Source: Viola odorata
Lineage: Eukaryota > Streptophyta > Magnoliopsida > Malpighiales > Violaceae
Length of the DNA stretch: 64,000 bases
NCBI GenBank assembly: GCA_963691705.1
Contig: OY829538.1
Coordinates: 17,696,443-17,760,442, forward strand
Reading direction: 5' to 3'
Shown here one piece after another: positions 21,799-32,110 of the stretch. The notes under the pieces are model-generated. The model searched no databases and was not told the origin of the DNA. It worked only from the letters and a program-made list of their open reading frames with translations. The first letter of the stretch is position 1. The number at the start of each line of letters is the position of its first letter. A program made the translations under genes and the position numbers.

Positions 21799-22924
21799 GT
21801 GATGGGATATTGTGGGGATAAGTTATACGTGGATGCAACTGGTGAATTGACACAAAAATTACTATGGGAAGCTCACAACAGTGTTGTGGGAGGCCATTTT
21901 GGCATTTCTACTACTTTGCACAGATTACAGAGACTTCTTTTTGCCTGGGATGAGAGCAGTTGTGGAAGAAACAGTGAAGGGTTATGACACTTGTTTTAGG
22001 AACAAGTCAGAAAATGTGGCTTACCCCGGTCTATTGGCTCGTATCCCCATCTCAAAGGGTGCATGGAAATGCATAAGCATGGATTTCATGGAAGGACTAC
22101 CTGCATCTCAAGGCAAAGACACCATACTGGTTGTTGTTGACTATTTCATAAAATATGGCCATTTCCTTGTCCCTAGCACACCCCTTCTCTGCCAAAACAG
22201 TAGCTGATTTTTTCTTCTAAAAGGTCTGCAAGCACCATGGATCACATGAGATAATAATCACTAATAGATAAGGTTTTTACCATCTTATTTTTGCAGCAAT
22301 TATTCAAGCTATGGAGTACTAAGCTATACCTCAGTAGTGGTTATCACCTTCAAATAGTCGGGTTGACAGAAAGATTGAACATGTTTCATGAAACTTATTT
22401 AAGGTGCATGGTTTCTCAGTCTCTAGGTAGCTCAGCTATGGTATAATTCTTCCTACAACTCTTCCATCAAAATGTCTCCCTTTAAGGCTCTTTTTGGGTA
22501 CTAAACACCTCACATACCTTTCTCACCACTCTACTCTTCCCAAGTAGATAACGTCCAGAGTTGGCATGAAGAGAAGAAACAACTCTTGGTAATTTTAAAG
22601 GATAGTCTTAAGAAAGCTAAGGGGAGAATGAAATTCTTAGCGGATAAGAGAAGGCTTGAAAGGAATTTTCAAGTGGGGGATTTTGTCTATCTAAAGGTTA
22701 CAAAAGCCTACAGGAAAGTTACATTTGCTGTCAGGAAGAATGTAAAGCTAAATTCTAAATATTATGGGCCGTTTGAGGTGATAGAGAAGATTGGTCTTTC
22801 AACTTATAAACTAAAGTTACCTATTGGGTCTGCCATACACCTAGTATTCCATGTGTCTCAACTAAAGAAACATCCTGGGAAGGTAATCCATGCTTCTCCA
22901 GTATTACCCTTGACTGGTGCTTAA
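21799..22924 (+). pseudogene. Gypsy integrase with truncated C-terminus
   Basis: The N-terminal HHCC region is recognisable (EAHNSVVGGHFGISTT). The core has SMDFMEGLP with the first catalytic Asp and KDTILVVVDYF, then the frame collapses (22200-22580), so the second Asp and the Glu are not readable in order. The C-terminal part (22586-22924) is open: VGDFVYLKV, KYYGPFEVIEKIG and VFHVSQLKKHPG, typical of plant chromoviruses. LAEPYA follows at about 22936, after which homology stops, so any chromodomain is missing. The abrupt end coincides with the neighbouring LTR-like boundary at about 22994. Confidence 0.8.
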
Positions 22925-22993
22925 GGTGAGATTTTGGCAGAGCCTTATGCCTAATAACTTGCTTACCCAAGAGATAGCTCAGATGCGAACGTT

Positions 22994-23500
22994 GTAAGGC
23001 CAAACTTGACACCGATGTACCTATAAAGAGTCCGGGGTTGTCCCGACATAGAGACTTCGATATCAAGTTAGTGGAGAGAATATTTTTGTATAAGGGTGAT
23101 TAGGGTATGCATGCGTACCTTAGGCATATATGTATTGTATTAATAATGGAAGTTGGGTCCTTTATATAAGAAAAGATAATTACGGTCATAAATGAGAGAA
23201 TAATGTGCATATATAAGAGAATATCACAAAATATTTATCCTGTTAATCGCCTCCCTTATTTTCGGGACTATTCAAGATATTTTCCTTAATAAAGGAAGTA
23301 GATTGTTCTATAATGTGGTAGAGATTCAAGCGTATCCGAAAGTATGTTTTGTAAAACACGTTCTATTATCGTTCTCTTTATCAGGATCTTAACCTAACAA
23401 AACTGTGTACCTTAAGAGTAGAACTGTCGTTGTAAATGATTAGGTCTTTTTAGAAAAAAAGTTATCAAGATGTTCAACCCGAAAAGAACTCTGAGAATTA
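22994..23500 (-). repeat. Probable 3' LTR of a Tat-like gypsy element
   Basis: On the minus strand, TCTTATATAAAGGACCC gives a good TATA box (23158-23170). Downstream follows a U5-like stretch with ACTTGATATCGAAGTC and GGGACAACCCCGGACTCTT, the layout I know from Tat-clade LTR ends (ACTTGAGCGTCGGAG ... CCGGACTCTT), ending GGCCTTACA at 22994. The right edge is not resolved and no matching 5' LTR is visible in the window. The opposite-strand reading also contains a TATA-like string, so orientation rests mainly on the U5 wording. Confidence 0.5.
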
Positions 23501-23690
23501 TCTGTTTAAAGACTGAAAACCGTTCTACTCCGCCATTATAGCATCCTTTTGCTATCTCGCGTGTCTTCAAAGCGTGATGATTGTGTCAGAGTGCACTTTA
23601 TGCAGGCGACAAGTTGTTAGCCGCTCGACACATGGCCTTATTTTCTCGATTTTCTAACTGTCCTTAAGTGCTAATGTTTGATGTTCCCTT

Positions 23691-23704
23691 CCTATAAGTA
23701 TTCC
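23691..23704 (+). promoter_or_regulatory. TATA-like promoter upstream of the additional ORF
   Basis: CCTATAAGTATTCC lies about 260 bp before the ATG at 23954 and is followed by a CT-rich leader (CTCATTCTCTCTATTTACC) typical of plant transcription starts. It points along the plus strand, opposite to the Tat pol remnant. Confidence 0.45.
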
Positions 23705-23953
23705 TTTGTGGCTCATTCTCTCTATTTACCTCATTTCAGCAATCAAAGAAAAAACATCTCTCTCTAAAAAGTTATATCTTCTTTCTATCAGGCCTGCAAA
23801 AATATCTCTATTGTCTACGCTGTTTACCAGAGTTTAATTCCTTAGAGATTGCAGCAGTGTTACCGGTGGTTAGCTGATTCTTGCGATGTTCATTTCTTCC
23901 AGGCGAGTATTCTTCCCTTTTCTATGTACGTTTAAATTTCTTTCTTTTGAGAT

Positions 23954-24360
23954 ATGGCCGGAGAGAGGATTGTGGTTGTGAGCGATTCTGTGTTGAGATG
24001 TGGTGGGAATGTTGGGTTGAGTGATGTAATAGTGGATGCGAATTCGATGATTCATCTCCTAGATTTAGGAGGCGCCGCTGAAATGGAGGAAGTTACTTCA
24101 AATCTAGAGTGTCAAGGAGATTCTGATTGTGATCGGAGAGATTCTGATGGGAATAACAATGGTGATGATGACGACGACGAGGACGACGAGAACGGTAATG
24201 AGACGAATGATGAAAATGATGCCAAAGAGGCTGAGGAAGATAAGAAAATGGATATCAACCAAGGCAAACTATTGTCTACCCAAAGAACGTACAAGGAAGC
24301 AGTGAAAGTCATCAATACTTCATTAAAAAGAGGGAACAATGTTTTCCCACAAAAGTACTG
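23954..24360 (+). pseudogene. Additional ORF of the Tat-like element, N-terminal acidic part
   Basis: 135 codons from ATG 23954. There is a short hydrophobic-mixed start (AGERIVVVSDSVL) and a long Asp/Glu/Asn run (residues 63-100, DDDDDEDDENGNET), then a Lys-rich end. The frame stops at 24358 and related coding continues in other frames. The ORF runs antisense to the integrase remnant at 26688-27035. Tat/Grande-type elements are known to carry an antisense extra ORF between pol and the 3' LTR, which fits. Function is unknown. Confidence 0.5.
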
Positions 24361-24900
24361 AATGCAAGAACCGTGAGAGGGAAATTTACTTCACTTTGAT
24401 TTTTCGAGTGATAATAGATCGTTCATGGTCTATATCCGGATGCTTGAGTATGGTGTAGTGTTTCTGCTGCACAAGTCACTCACTAGAATATTATATGAGT
24501 ATTCTTTTGCTCCCGTCCAAATTATGCCAAACGGTTGAGAGTGTTTGGTGGCCATTCTTGAATTATGCAAGATGGCTCTTAGCAGAATGACATAAGAGAA
24601 CGTTGCCTCGGAGAATATGCTTGCTGCTCTCGACGACCCCCCATAGACATCTTTCCTTATTTCTTTCTTGGAGATGAAAAGAGAACAGTCATTATAATTT
24701 CTCAATCAGCTTGAAGTTGTCATTTTCTTCATATTTCGGAAATTTACAAACGTCTATTTATGGTTGGAAGAGGCGATATTGCGTGGTGACCATTCTTGAG
24801 GATCTTGAATTTTCTAATTCATGGGATACTATTTGTAGGAGCTCTTCATGGAGTCGAAAGAAGATTAAACATCTTGATGGTCTGTGTATATAGGAGTCCG
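24361..24900 (+). pseudogene. Additional ORF continued, Transposase_28-like region
   Basis: Readable text includes FMVYIRMLEYGVVFLL, a YSFAPVQIMPNG motif and LVAILELCKMA, broken by TGA stops. This resembles the Pfam domain called putative gypsy-type transposon (Transposase_28), whose core has a hydrophobic leader, an APxQLxPN motif and a helix with a conserved Cys. The match is from memory of the family pattern and needs a profile search. The next 150 bp decay further. Confidence 0.45.
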
Positions 24901-25262
24901 TTCTGCGAGCCGTTAGGATTGTTCAAGATAATATCACTGCTCGTTTCGACGTGGTGATGTTGGCTCGGAGGATGGGATGGGAATTTTATGTTATTTTTTC
25001 ATATGTTTTCTCGTTCTAGTGTTTATTTGATGCTAATATGCTTCTTTTGTTTATCGTTGAACAGGGTGTGCAGATCATCCGGTTGCTCCTCAAAGCAAGG
25101 TGCTCAAGAATTTGGAAGTTGAGGGAGGTCATTCTGATAAGACAGTTCCTCCTAAGTCCAAAGCCACATATTTGTTTCTTTGCAGAAAATTCGTCAAAAG
25201 ATGAAGTCTATAGCCAATCCTACTCCAACACATAACGGAAAAAAAAACCAGCAGCTCTCTCT

Positions 25263-25858
25263 GTGGGAGGTAGTCGCCCAATAGACGTTCCTTCTATTCA
25301 AACAGAGATTGTGAAGTTGTTTGGTGAGCCACTTGAAGATGTTCGTTGGGAATATTTGTTTTCTACGATGCATGATAGTAGTGCTAGTGTAAAAGATGTG
25401 TCGCGTGCGTTTGATAGTGTAATTGAGTATTTATCAGAGTCTTCATCTGAACTATCTTCTACTAAATCTAATTATGAAGGTGCGAAAGGGCGCGCGGCTA
25501 GGAAGAAAGCTATGGAGACGATCATGGAGGCCCAAGAGCATAAACGGGCCCATAAAGCGGCAGAGACTAAGGCGCTCATGGTCGTTCCTTAAATAAAGTG
25601 GGTGGTTGTGAAACTGCCAATGACTCTCATCAACATCCTAGAATTAAGTCTGTATGTGTGGAAATAACCATGGTCGTGTCAGGGAGTCAACAAGATAGAC
25701 CGCCAGAAAAGAAACAAAATACTGATGTGAATGAAGTAGTTCGTCCTGATGTTGTTCTGGTGTTGCCTTCTTCTACTCGATCGGGCACTCTAAGTGAGAC
25801 GGCTCACCAAATTGGACGTCTTCTGCATCTACTAGGTCAGGAGTTGTTCCCTAGTTGA
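25263..25858 (+). pseudogene. Additional ORF, C-terminal helical part
   Basis: Two adjacent open stretches. 25263-25592 encodes about 109 residues with a Ser-rich segment (YLSESSSELSSTKS) and a Lys/Ala/Glu-rich helix predicted to be coiled coil (RAARKKAMETIMEAQEHKRAH). 25598-25858 is charged and has no recognised motif. They lie on the strand of the 23954 ORF and may be later exons or broken parts of it. No separate function is proposed. Confidence 0.4.
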
Positions 25859-26089
25859 AGGCTTTGAGGATAAATCCTCAAGGTAAACAAGTTTGCCAAT
25901 TTCGTTCGCCTTTTGAGTGGAAGTATAAGTGAAACCGTTTGAGCATGCCTTTCACATTTAGTGAAAACAAGGGTCCTGTGATTGGGGTGGCGGCAGGCTT
26001 CTCGATGTTGTAACTCTTACACACTGTCTCAAGCAGGTATGTATGTTATTATTATTTTTTCGTAGATCGTGAGCAATGAATCGTTTCTC

Positions 26090-26530
26090 ATATATGAAGT
26101 TGTTTAATTATAATGAAGCTTAAAAAATCTTAATTGATATTTGAGACATAACAAAGTCATTTATCTAACATGAAGCTTTAAAAAGTTTTAGTGATAATTG
26201 AGGTTTAACAAAGCCGTTTAACTGAAATGAAACTTAAAAAAGCTTAATTGAAGCTTAACAAAGTCGTTTAATTGAAACAAAACATAAAAAGGCTTTCGAG
26301 ATAATTGATGCTTAACAAAGCCATTTAACTGAAATAAAGCTTAAAAAAGCTTAAGCCATAGCAAGGCTTAATGAAGTCGTTTAAATGTTATGAATCTTAA
26401 AAAGGCTTTAGTCATAATTGAGGCTTATTAAATTCGTTTAAATGTGATGAAGCTTTAAAAAGCTTTAGCAGTAGCGGGGCATAACAAAATCGTTTATCGG
26501 ATATGAAACTTAAAAAGTTCATGAAAATAA
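26090..26530. repeat. Tandem repeat block, about 50-57 bp unit
   Basis: About seven to eight diverged units, each with a GCTTAACAAAGYCGTTTAA core followed by TGAARCTTAAAAAGCTT. Cores lie near 26151, 26208, 26258, 26315, 26371, 26428 and 26485. The block sits between the additional ORF and the integrase end. Tandem arrays in this 3' region are common in Tat-clade elements. Confidence 0.8.
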
Positions 26531-26687
26531 GGTGGTTTGGCTAAAAATGCCTACGTCCACGGGAGTCAGTATTATTGATTCTCTTATTTTCTAAACTGTA
26601 CAATTTGTTCGTTGTGGAACGGTCTCTCATGGGGTTGACAGAAACGACTTATGTCCTTACATGGTACAATTTTTGGTTGACAAAGTT

Positions 26688-27035
26688 TCAAGTATTGAGA
26701 AGCGATTCATGTGTCATTGTCTCTAGACAATAAACACCTTTTCCCTCTATTCTAGTGTCCCATAATGGTCTTTCCCAGTTGGTTTCGAGTTTAGTCATTT
26801 CTCGGCCTACATAATCACAACATCGAAGAAAGATGTCCACAACTTTGAACATTCGTTCTCTAAATTTATGGTTGTGGTATTGTTGACAAGTATAATTTTG
26901 ATGACAATGATTCCAACAATGCAGGAGAGGTTTTATCCATAAGTTCAGATCATGGTAAAAAGTCCGTAAGGTTTGATGACTAGTCTTTTTTGACCGCGCC
27001 ACGTTGTCGCTAAATGGCTCGTTGGACACAAACAT
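26688..27035 (-). pseudogene. Tat-like integrase C-terminus
   Basis: A 115-codon minus-strand frame. Residues 55-115 show the C-terminal integrase signature of Tat-clade gypsy elements: YHNHKF, RMFKVVDIFLR, DYVGREMTKLETNWERPL (NWEGPY in intact relatives) and GKGVYCLE. The N-terminal half is not recognised. Protease, RT and the catalytic integrase core are absent, so most of pol has been deleted. Confidence 0.7.
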
Positions 27036-27280
27036 TTCGACTAAAATGATTATCGAAAATTTAATTTTGAGGAACTTGCGACCTAGGTAGCGGTTGAAAT
27101 ATATACACGTCGAAAATTAGGTTGGCATTGGCACCAATTTTTGACGACCCATTCAGATGAAATTGTTATTCAATTTCGACCCACACTATGATCACTAAGA
27201 GCGACCACACCTTCTTGATTGTCATATTGACGTGGTAAGCCATAGTAGTCTACATTTGAAGGGTCATTTGGGTGGGTTCT
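27036..27280. other. Junction between two gypsy remnants
   Basis: A short stretch rich in TCGAAAAT and TTTTGACGAC words, with no coding support. On the minus strand it holds TTGGTGCCAATGCC (about 27129-27142), which loosely resembles the Athila/Tat primer-binding site. It could be a U5-primer-site remnant or a scrap of CACTA subterminal repeat. Confidence 0.3.
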
Positions 27281-27526
27281 TTAGTGGTAATGTGTGGCTG
27301 GGTGTTTGAGGTGGGGTGGCGGTGGAGGAGGCGCCACTAGGGGTTGCAATGCATCAAGTCTCTCCATCACGGTAGCATTGGTTTGCTCTTGCCGCTCCGC
27401 TTGGCATTGCAATATAGCCAAAATTTTGTTAGTCGCCTCCATTTGTACCGTGAGATTAGCAAGGGACGAAGATAGGGTGGAAGAGTCATCTGACCCCTCA
27501 CGGTGAACAACTTGTTCACTAGTCAT
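27281..27526 (-). pseudogene. Start of a gypsy gag
   Basis: About 80 residues from the Met at 27526: a Ser-rich start (DDSSTLSSSLANL), a heptad-like helix (QMEATNKILAILQCQAERQEQ) and a proline run (PPPPPP) before the frame ends. N-terminal gag proteins of plant gypsy elements commonly have this coiled-coil plus proline composition. Text in the same frame continues past the stop with YYGLPRQYDNQEGV. The core gag domain is missing. It lies downstream of the LTR and primer site at 28786-29570, in the right orientation. Confidence 0.5.
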
Positions 27527-27562
27527 TGATATGTATGTACCTGCAAAAAGAAAAACAAACAC

Positions 27563-28785
27563 AAGTGCTATATATATAGGTTAGTTCTCCTTTATGTGTT
27601 TCTCTTGTGTTTCACACTACACTCTATTGTTCACACAACCTTACCCACTCGTAGCTTCAATCACAAACCAATACCCAAGCTAGCTAGACTTTAAGAATCA
27701 GAGAAAGCCTGAGGAATGCAAGGAAAACAAGGGCGAGAAAGAAAAGTTAGGAAAATCTAATGGTGTACAAGAAAATGAATGAATTTGAACACCAAGTATA
27801 CTTAGAGTAGAAAGATAGAGTAGGAAACAATAAGGAAAGACCAAAGACACAAAGAAAAGCTAGCGCAAAAGAAATTGAAAAGAGAAAGGAAAAGGAAATT
27901 TAAATTGAATGTTGGAAGAAATTGGAGGGAAAATGCAAACACTTCAAATGCACACTTAAAAATGATTCAACTACACACACGAATGTTTAAACAAACAATG
28001 GACTCTTGGCTTGTGACTCAATCAATTGTTTTTTGTTTGTTTTTGTTTTGATGTCTTTGAGCCGAAGCTCACGGCATGCCGCTAAGGGTGGGGCGGTATG
28101 CCATTAGCTTTAAACTCTTTTCTTTTGCTTCTTTTCGTTTCTTTTCTTTTCTTGATTGAGTGCAAGAGTCTTCAATGTTAATATGTATGACAAGTATTGT
28201 GTTTTAAGTGTGTGACAAGTAGTTTTAAGTAAGAATTTTTTTGTACTAAATGCCAAAAATGTATGACGTGGTAAGCAAAGATGATGTGGCCGAGAAGTGT
28301 GAGGTGGCAAGTGATTGTACAATGAAATGGCAAGTGATGTGGCAAGAGAGTGCTGAACAAGTTTGCCTCAAATATCTAAGGAATATCCTAGGTATATGCT
28401 AAAAGAAATACTAGGTAGACAATGTAAGGATGTGGACGGGTTTGGAGGCTTGTAGGTAACGCAAGACAACTACACAAGCAAACAAGATTGGACCACTTAC
28501 ACACTTGTCACCTTGTTCATGAAAAAGTATGAAGATTTGAATGCCATGGTAGCATGAAATGGCAAGAGGAAAGAAGATGAAGATTTGAAGAGTGAAGAAC
28601 AAATTAAACACAAATTTTTTAGATTTTTAGCTCAGACAAGATCAAAGCACAAAAAGACGATTTTTTTTTGCCAAAACTGAAAATTTTCTAAAAGATCTCA
28701 AAATGAAATGGAAGGTAGGGGAAATGATATAAACCATAAAAATGATCAAAAACTCAAGATTACCAACCTAGAGGACGACCAACTA
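27563..28785 (-). other. Untranslated leader of a gypsy element
   Basis: 1.2 kb between the primer-binding site and the gag-like start, AT-rich, with purine-rich and pyrimidine-rich stretches and no credible gene. Short frames here have no recognised similarity. Confidence 0.45.
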
Positions 28786-28796
28786 CTCTGCTACCA
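28786..28796 (-). promoter_or_regulatory. Primer-binding site (initiator Met type)
   Basis: On the minus strand TGGTAGCAGAG, one change from the standard TGGTATCAGAG that pairs with the tRNA-Met 3' end. It directly follows the LTR end CCATACCA. Confidence 0.65.
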
Positions 28797-28798
28797 TA

Positions 28799-29570
28799 TG
28801 GTATGGTCTCGGTTCTGATGGAGGACGAAGATGGCCGGTTGGGTGACGATGGATCTAGTCCTCGTTGAGAGGATGGTAACCACGAATGGCAAGAGGGAGG
28901 ATGGACGAATGTAAAGGGGAAGGGAGTAACTTGCAGCGGATGATAATGGAAGAAAAGGAATATGTATTGATGATTAACAATAAATGAACTTACACACCCA
29001 ACAAACCCTCTCAAGTCTTGCTTGAGCAACCTTGTTTCTAAGTATGAATCTCTAAAACTAACCCAACCCTCTCAAGTCTTGCTTGAGCAACCCAGATTTA
29101 GTATAGATAAAAGGAAGGTTTTAAGAACCCTAAATCTAACCTAGATAATTGGCCTATGATGAAGATAACATTCAAATCAAAGACAAGTCCAAAAAGAAGC
29201 TATCTCTAGCTATTTATACCTAAGACTATTTATAAGGGAAAGTCCCCAAAATACCCTTCACACAAAGAGGCCTTGAAGCTCCTTCCATGGATGGACTTGG
29301 GCTTGGTAGCAAGGGCTAGGCGGTTGGCCTCATGGATTGCGAGGGTTAGGCGGAGAAAGCTCATAGGTGGGCCGGACATCCCATGAGTCTATGCATCTAG
29401 GCCTAGACATAGCGATAGGTGAGTGAGGTCCTCGACTTGGTCTGCGCTCACCGTCGAGGCCTTGTTGGGCATGAACGCGCCTACCCTTAGGCTCCAGAAG
29501 CTAGGCCAAGCGGGAGGCCTTTCGTGTGCGATGCGTGCGGGTATGGGTGGGTCCACGCTCTTATCAGTCA
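28799..29570 (-). repeat. 5' LTR of a gypsy element
   Basis: On the minus strand it starts TGACTGATAAGAGC and ends ACCATACCA, with two TATA-like boxes in the sense direction (reverse of CTATTTATAAGG at 29226-29237 and of CTATTTATA at 29210-29218). It holds two exact copies of a 26 bp unit with the hairpin CTCAAG-TCTTG-CTTGAG (29006-29031, 29067-29092). No second LTR is visible, so the end assignments rest on TG/CA, the primer site and promoter position. Confidence 0.55.
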
Positions 29571-29746
29571 TGAAAATGGATCAGCTCATCGTAAGAGTCC
29601 TTCTCCTACTACATTCGAATTAAAACATTAATTTGACAAAAAATAATTAAATCAAGTACACAACTAAATTCATCAAAGGAATGGAAATTGAAAAGAAGAA
29701 AAAGTTAGAACACATTACTAGAAGCTCAACAGTCTTTTGGAAACCT

Positions 29747-30294
29747 CTATTGCCCGTCGTATGAGTGTCTAAGGCTTTTTCTTGCCCCTCTGCACCATTC
29801 CACTAGTTCCTCTTGATCCTTTTTGACATCGCTTGGAACTCTAGTGTCAACCAATAGTCGCACAAAGGCCCCCACACTTCCCGTGTCACACCCTGTGGAC
29901 ATTTGTGCTTCTTCACCTCCGTAAATGTCACATACTTCCTCAATGCAGCTTTGCACCATCCGTATGTCATGTCCTTAAAATGATTCGTAGAAACCTTCCT
30001 CCACAAGTATTTTACCTCGTCTGTAATAGACGGGTCCCACTGAAACTTAGTCTGCAATAAAGAAAAATTATTAGTGACAATTAACATTAAGTAATTACAA
30101 TATGCATGTAAATAAAGGATATTAACGAAAAATAATTTAGAAGTAAAAAAAGAGAAATGTACACAAAACTCATCCCACAGTTGGTCGACAATGTTCAATC
30201 CAAACTTATTCCACGAAGAGACCGGGGTAGTGAGCCACCTCCTAGAGGCAAGAGTAATCTCCTGCAAGCTGTCGTAGTAGATGAGGCTGCACAT
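29747..30294 (-). pseudogene. CACTA Transposase_24-type protein (TNPA-like), two exons
   Basis: Exon upstream: ITLASRRWLTTPVSSWNKFGLNIVDQLWDEF. An intron with GT at about 30163 and TTGCAG at about 30054 (110 bp) removes the AT-rich text. The next exon reads TKFQWDPSITDEVKYLWRKV, NHFKDMTYGWCKAALRKY, then REVWGPLCDYWLTLEFQAMSKRIKRN. The WxxLCDYWxxxEFxxxSxxxKxNR pattern is the mark of Transposase_24 (Ptta/En/Spm). A frameshift near 29803 joins another open piece ending DTHTTGNRGFQ-like. In En/Spm the second protein binds subterminal repeats. Splice sites are by eye. Confidence 0.7.
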
Positions 30295-30672
30295 AGAACA
30301 TTCACAACATAAATAAATTAAATTTAAATATTAAATAATTAATAAAAAAAGATATATCATATTACTAATGACATTTTTTATTTACCTGCCATTTCTCACC
30401 CTAATGAGCGGGCGACTTGCAGGGTCGTAGGAATGGGAGCTTTATCCATGGCAACATAGTCAGGATCATGATCAAGCTCGACATTAGTGGGACCGGCTGA
30501 CTCAACGTTGTGTGGGGGGTGCTGCGGGGAGTGATAGTCCTTTATCTCGTCAAGATCCTGCATCTAAACATGGCGCTGCTGATGTGGCTGCTGTAACGAT
30601 GACTCAATACCTACTCCCGAGCCGTGGGAAGTTCCAGAATGGCCTCGTAGGAGGGCAACAACCCGTAAATAG

Positions 30673-30864
30673 TCAGGCAGGAAGCTGAGATGTCCCTCTA
30701 GAATCTATCTCCTCCGTACAACCCCGGGAATATCTACCACTATGACTAGCTTTACCGACGCCTCTATTATCACTACCGCGTGCCCTACTAGCTCTACCAA
30801 GTTCTCTAGTAGAAGTTTGACCACTAGCACATGATCTATCAGATGTAAGATCTCGACCACTCAT
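30673..30864 (-). pseudogene. N-terminal Arg/Ser/Gly-rich part of the CACTA Transposase_24 gene
   Basis: 63 residues from the Met at 30864, dominated by Ser, Arg and Gly (RELGRASRARGSDNR). Such basic, low-complexity leaders precede the conserved domain in TNPA-like proteins. It lies upstream of the conserved exons, separated by about 380 bp of further broken coding text with Gln/His/Pro-rich wording. The role as N-terminus is inferred from position. Confidence 0.4.
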
Positions 30865-30909
30865 CTATTTACAATTTTGAATTAATTACATATCAATTTT
30901 ATTTGAAAA

Positions 30910-32110
30910 ACTTTTTCGACGGAAATTTCCGTAGGAAAAAAAGAATTAATTATGCAAACAACTAATTTAACCAATCAACTCAAACAACTAAAACATTAAA
31001 ATACAAAAAAATTCATTCCTACGGAAATTTTGATAGGAAAAAATTTAAGCAACTAAAAAAAACCTTTCCTACGGAAAAAAAAGCAAGCAACTAAAAAAAC
31101 CATTCCTACGGAAATCTCCGTAGGAAAAAAAGGAAGCAACTAAAAAAAACCATTCCTCCGGAAATCTCTAGGGCTGCCCAAAAATTTCGAGACCCGAAAT
31201 TTTGAATATTTCGACCAGAATATTTTCAATTTCGGATCGGAATTTCGGGTCTTCAGAAATTCGAGTTCAGATACCATATACCTGAAATTGATTTCGGGTA
31301 CGAAACGAGATTCACCCCTGCAATTTCGAGTACCCGAATTTCTGAAATTGCAGGGGTATTAATAGGTCATTTTCCAATTTCTACTTCATTTCAATCTCAT
31401 AAAACACCTCTTTATTTAAATTTATCAAAAAAATTGGTTGCTTCTGGATCCCAACAAACAAGAAGAGTAATTCCTTTTCTATTTCGATTATTCTTCATCA
31501 ATCATCATCATCCGTTCCTTTCTTTTCTCATTTTTGCCCTTGGTTTTCCTTGGTTTGTTGTCGGTTTGGCTGTTGTGTTCGTGTTTGATTTGTGGGATGA
31601 TTCGAGTTGGAGGTGGAGATGAAGGGATTTGATTTGTACGGGTTTGGGTACGGATTTGTATAGGTATGGGTTCAAGTTTGTTTGATTTGTATCGGGTTTT
31701 GGTTGATTTGTATCGCGCCGACTAGGTTGGTGTAGCGGCGGAAGTGGTGGTTGGTTTAGAGGAAGAAAATGAAGCTTGTGTTTTAGGGTTTGGATTTGAT
31801 AAGCGGGTTTGGTTTTTGCTCAATCCGAAATTTTAGAAATCCGAGATCAGGACTGCATTTTACAAGTTCAGGGTTGGAAAAAAAAAAGAATTTTGGAGTA
31901 CTCGAAATTTTGTACTTCAGGTCTTGGAATTTCCGAAGACCCGAATGTACTGCCCTAGGAATATCGTAGTAAAGAAAAGGAAACAACTACAAAAAATTCC
32001 GTAGAAAAAAAAGGAAATAATTGTTCCCCTACCTTATTCAAGCAATCAACCCAAGCAACTAATTTATTAAACTAAAAAAGCCATTCCTATGGAACTTTCC
32101 CTATGAATTA
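30910..32110. repeat. Palindromic CCTACGGAAA...TCCGTAGG motif array
   Basis: At least seven copies of a quasi-palindrome of about 20 bp, CCTACGGAAATCTCCGTAGG or half of it, each followed by an A-rich run. Copies near 30917, 31016, 31066, 31103, 31152, 31990 and 32080. The array is split by the hAT insertion at 31169. Clustered inverted motifs next to a CACTA gene resemble transposase-binding subterminal repeats. Confidence 0.75.
31169..31957. mobile_element. hAT-type non-autonomous element
   Basis: Ends TAGGGCTGCCC (31169) and the imperfect inverse GTACTGCCCTA (31957). Flanks GAAATCTC (31161-31168) and GGAATATC (31958-31965) are a decayed 8 bp duplication of the CACTA palindrome motif. The interior near both ends is packed with CCCGAAAT/ATTTCGGG words. 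No transposase frame. Confidence 0.75.

Noticed and set aside
24112..24339. Minus-strand Ser-rich frame
   Set aside because: Antisense of the Asp/Glu codon run in the additional ORF.
26090..26530. CRISPR-like array of spaced repeats
   Set aside because: Units are diverged, contiguous and without unique spacers, in a plant transposon context.
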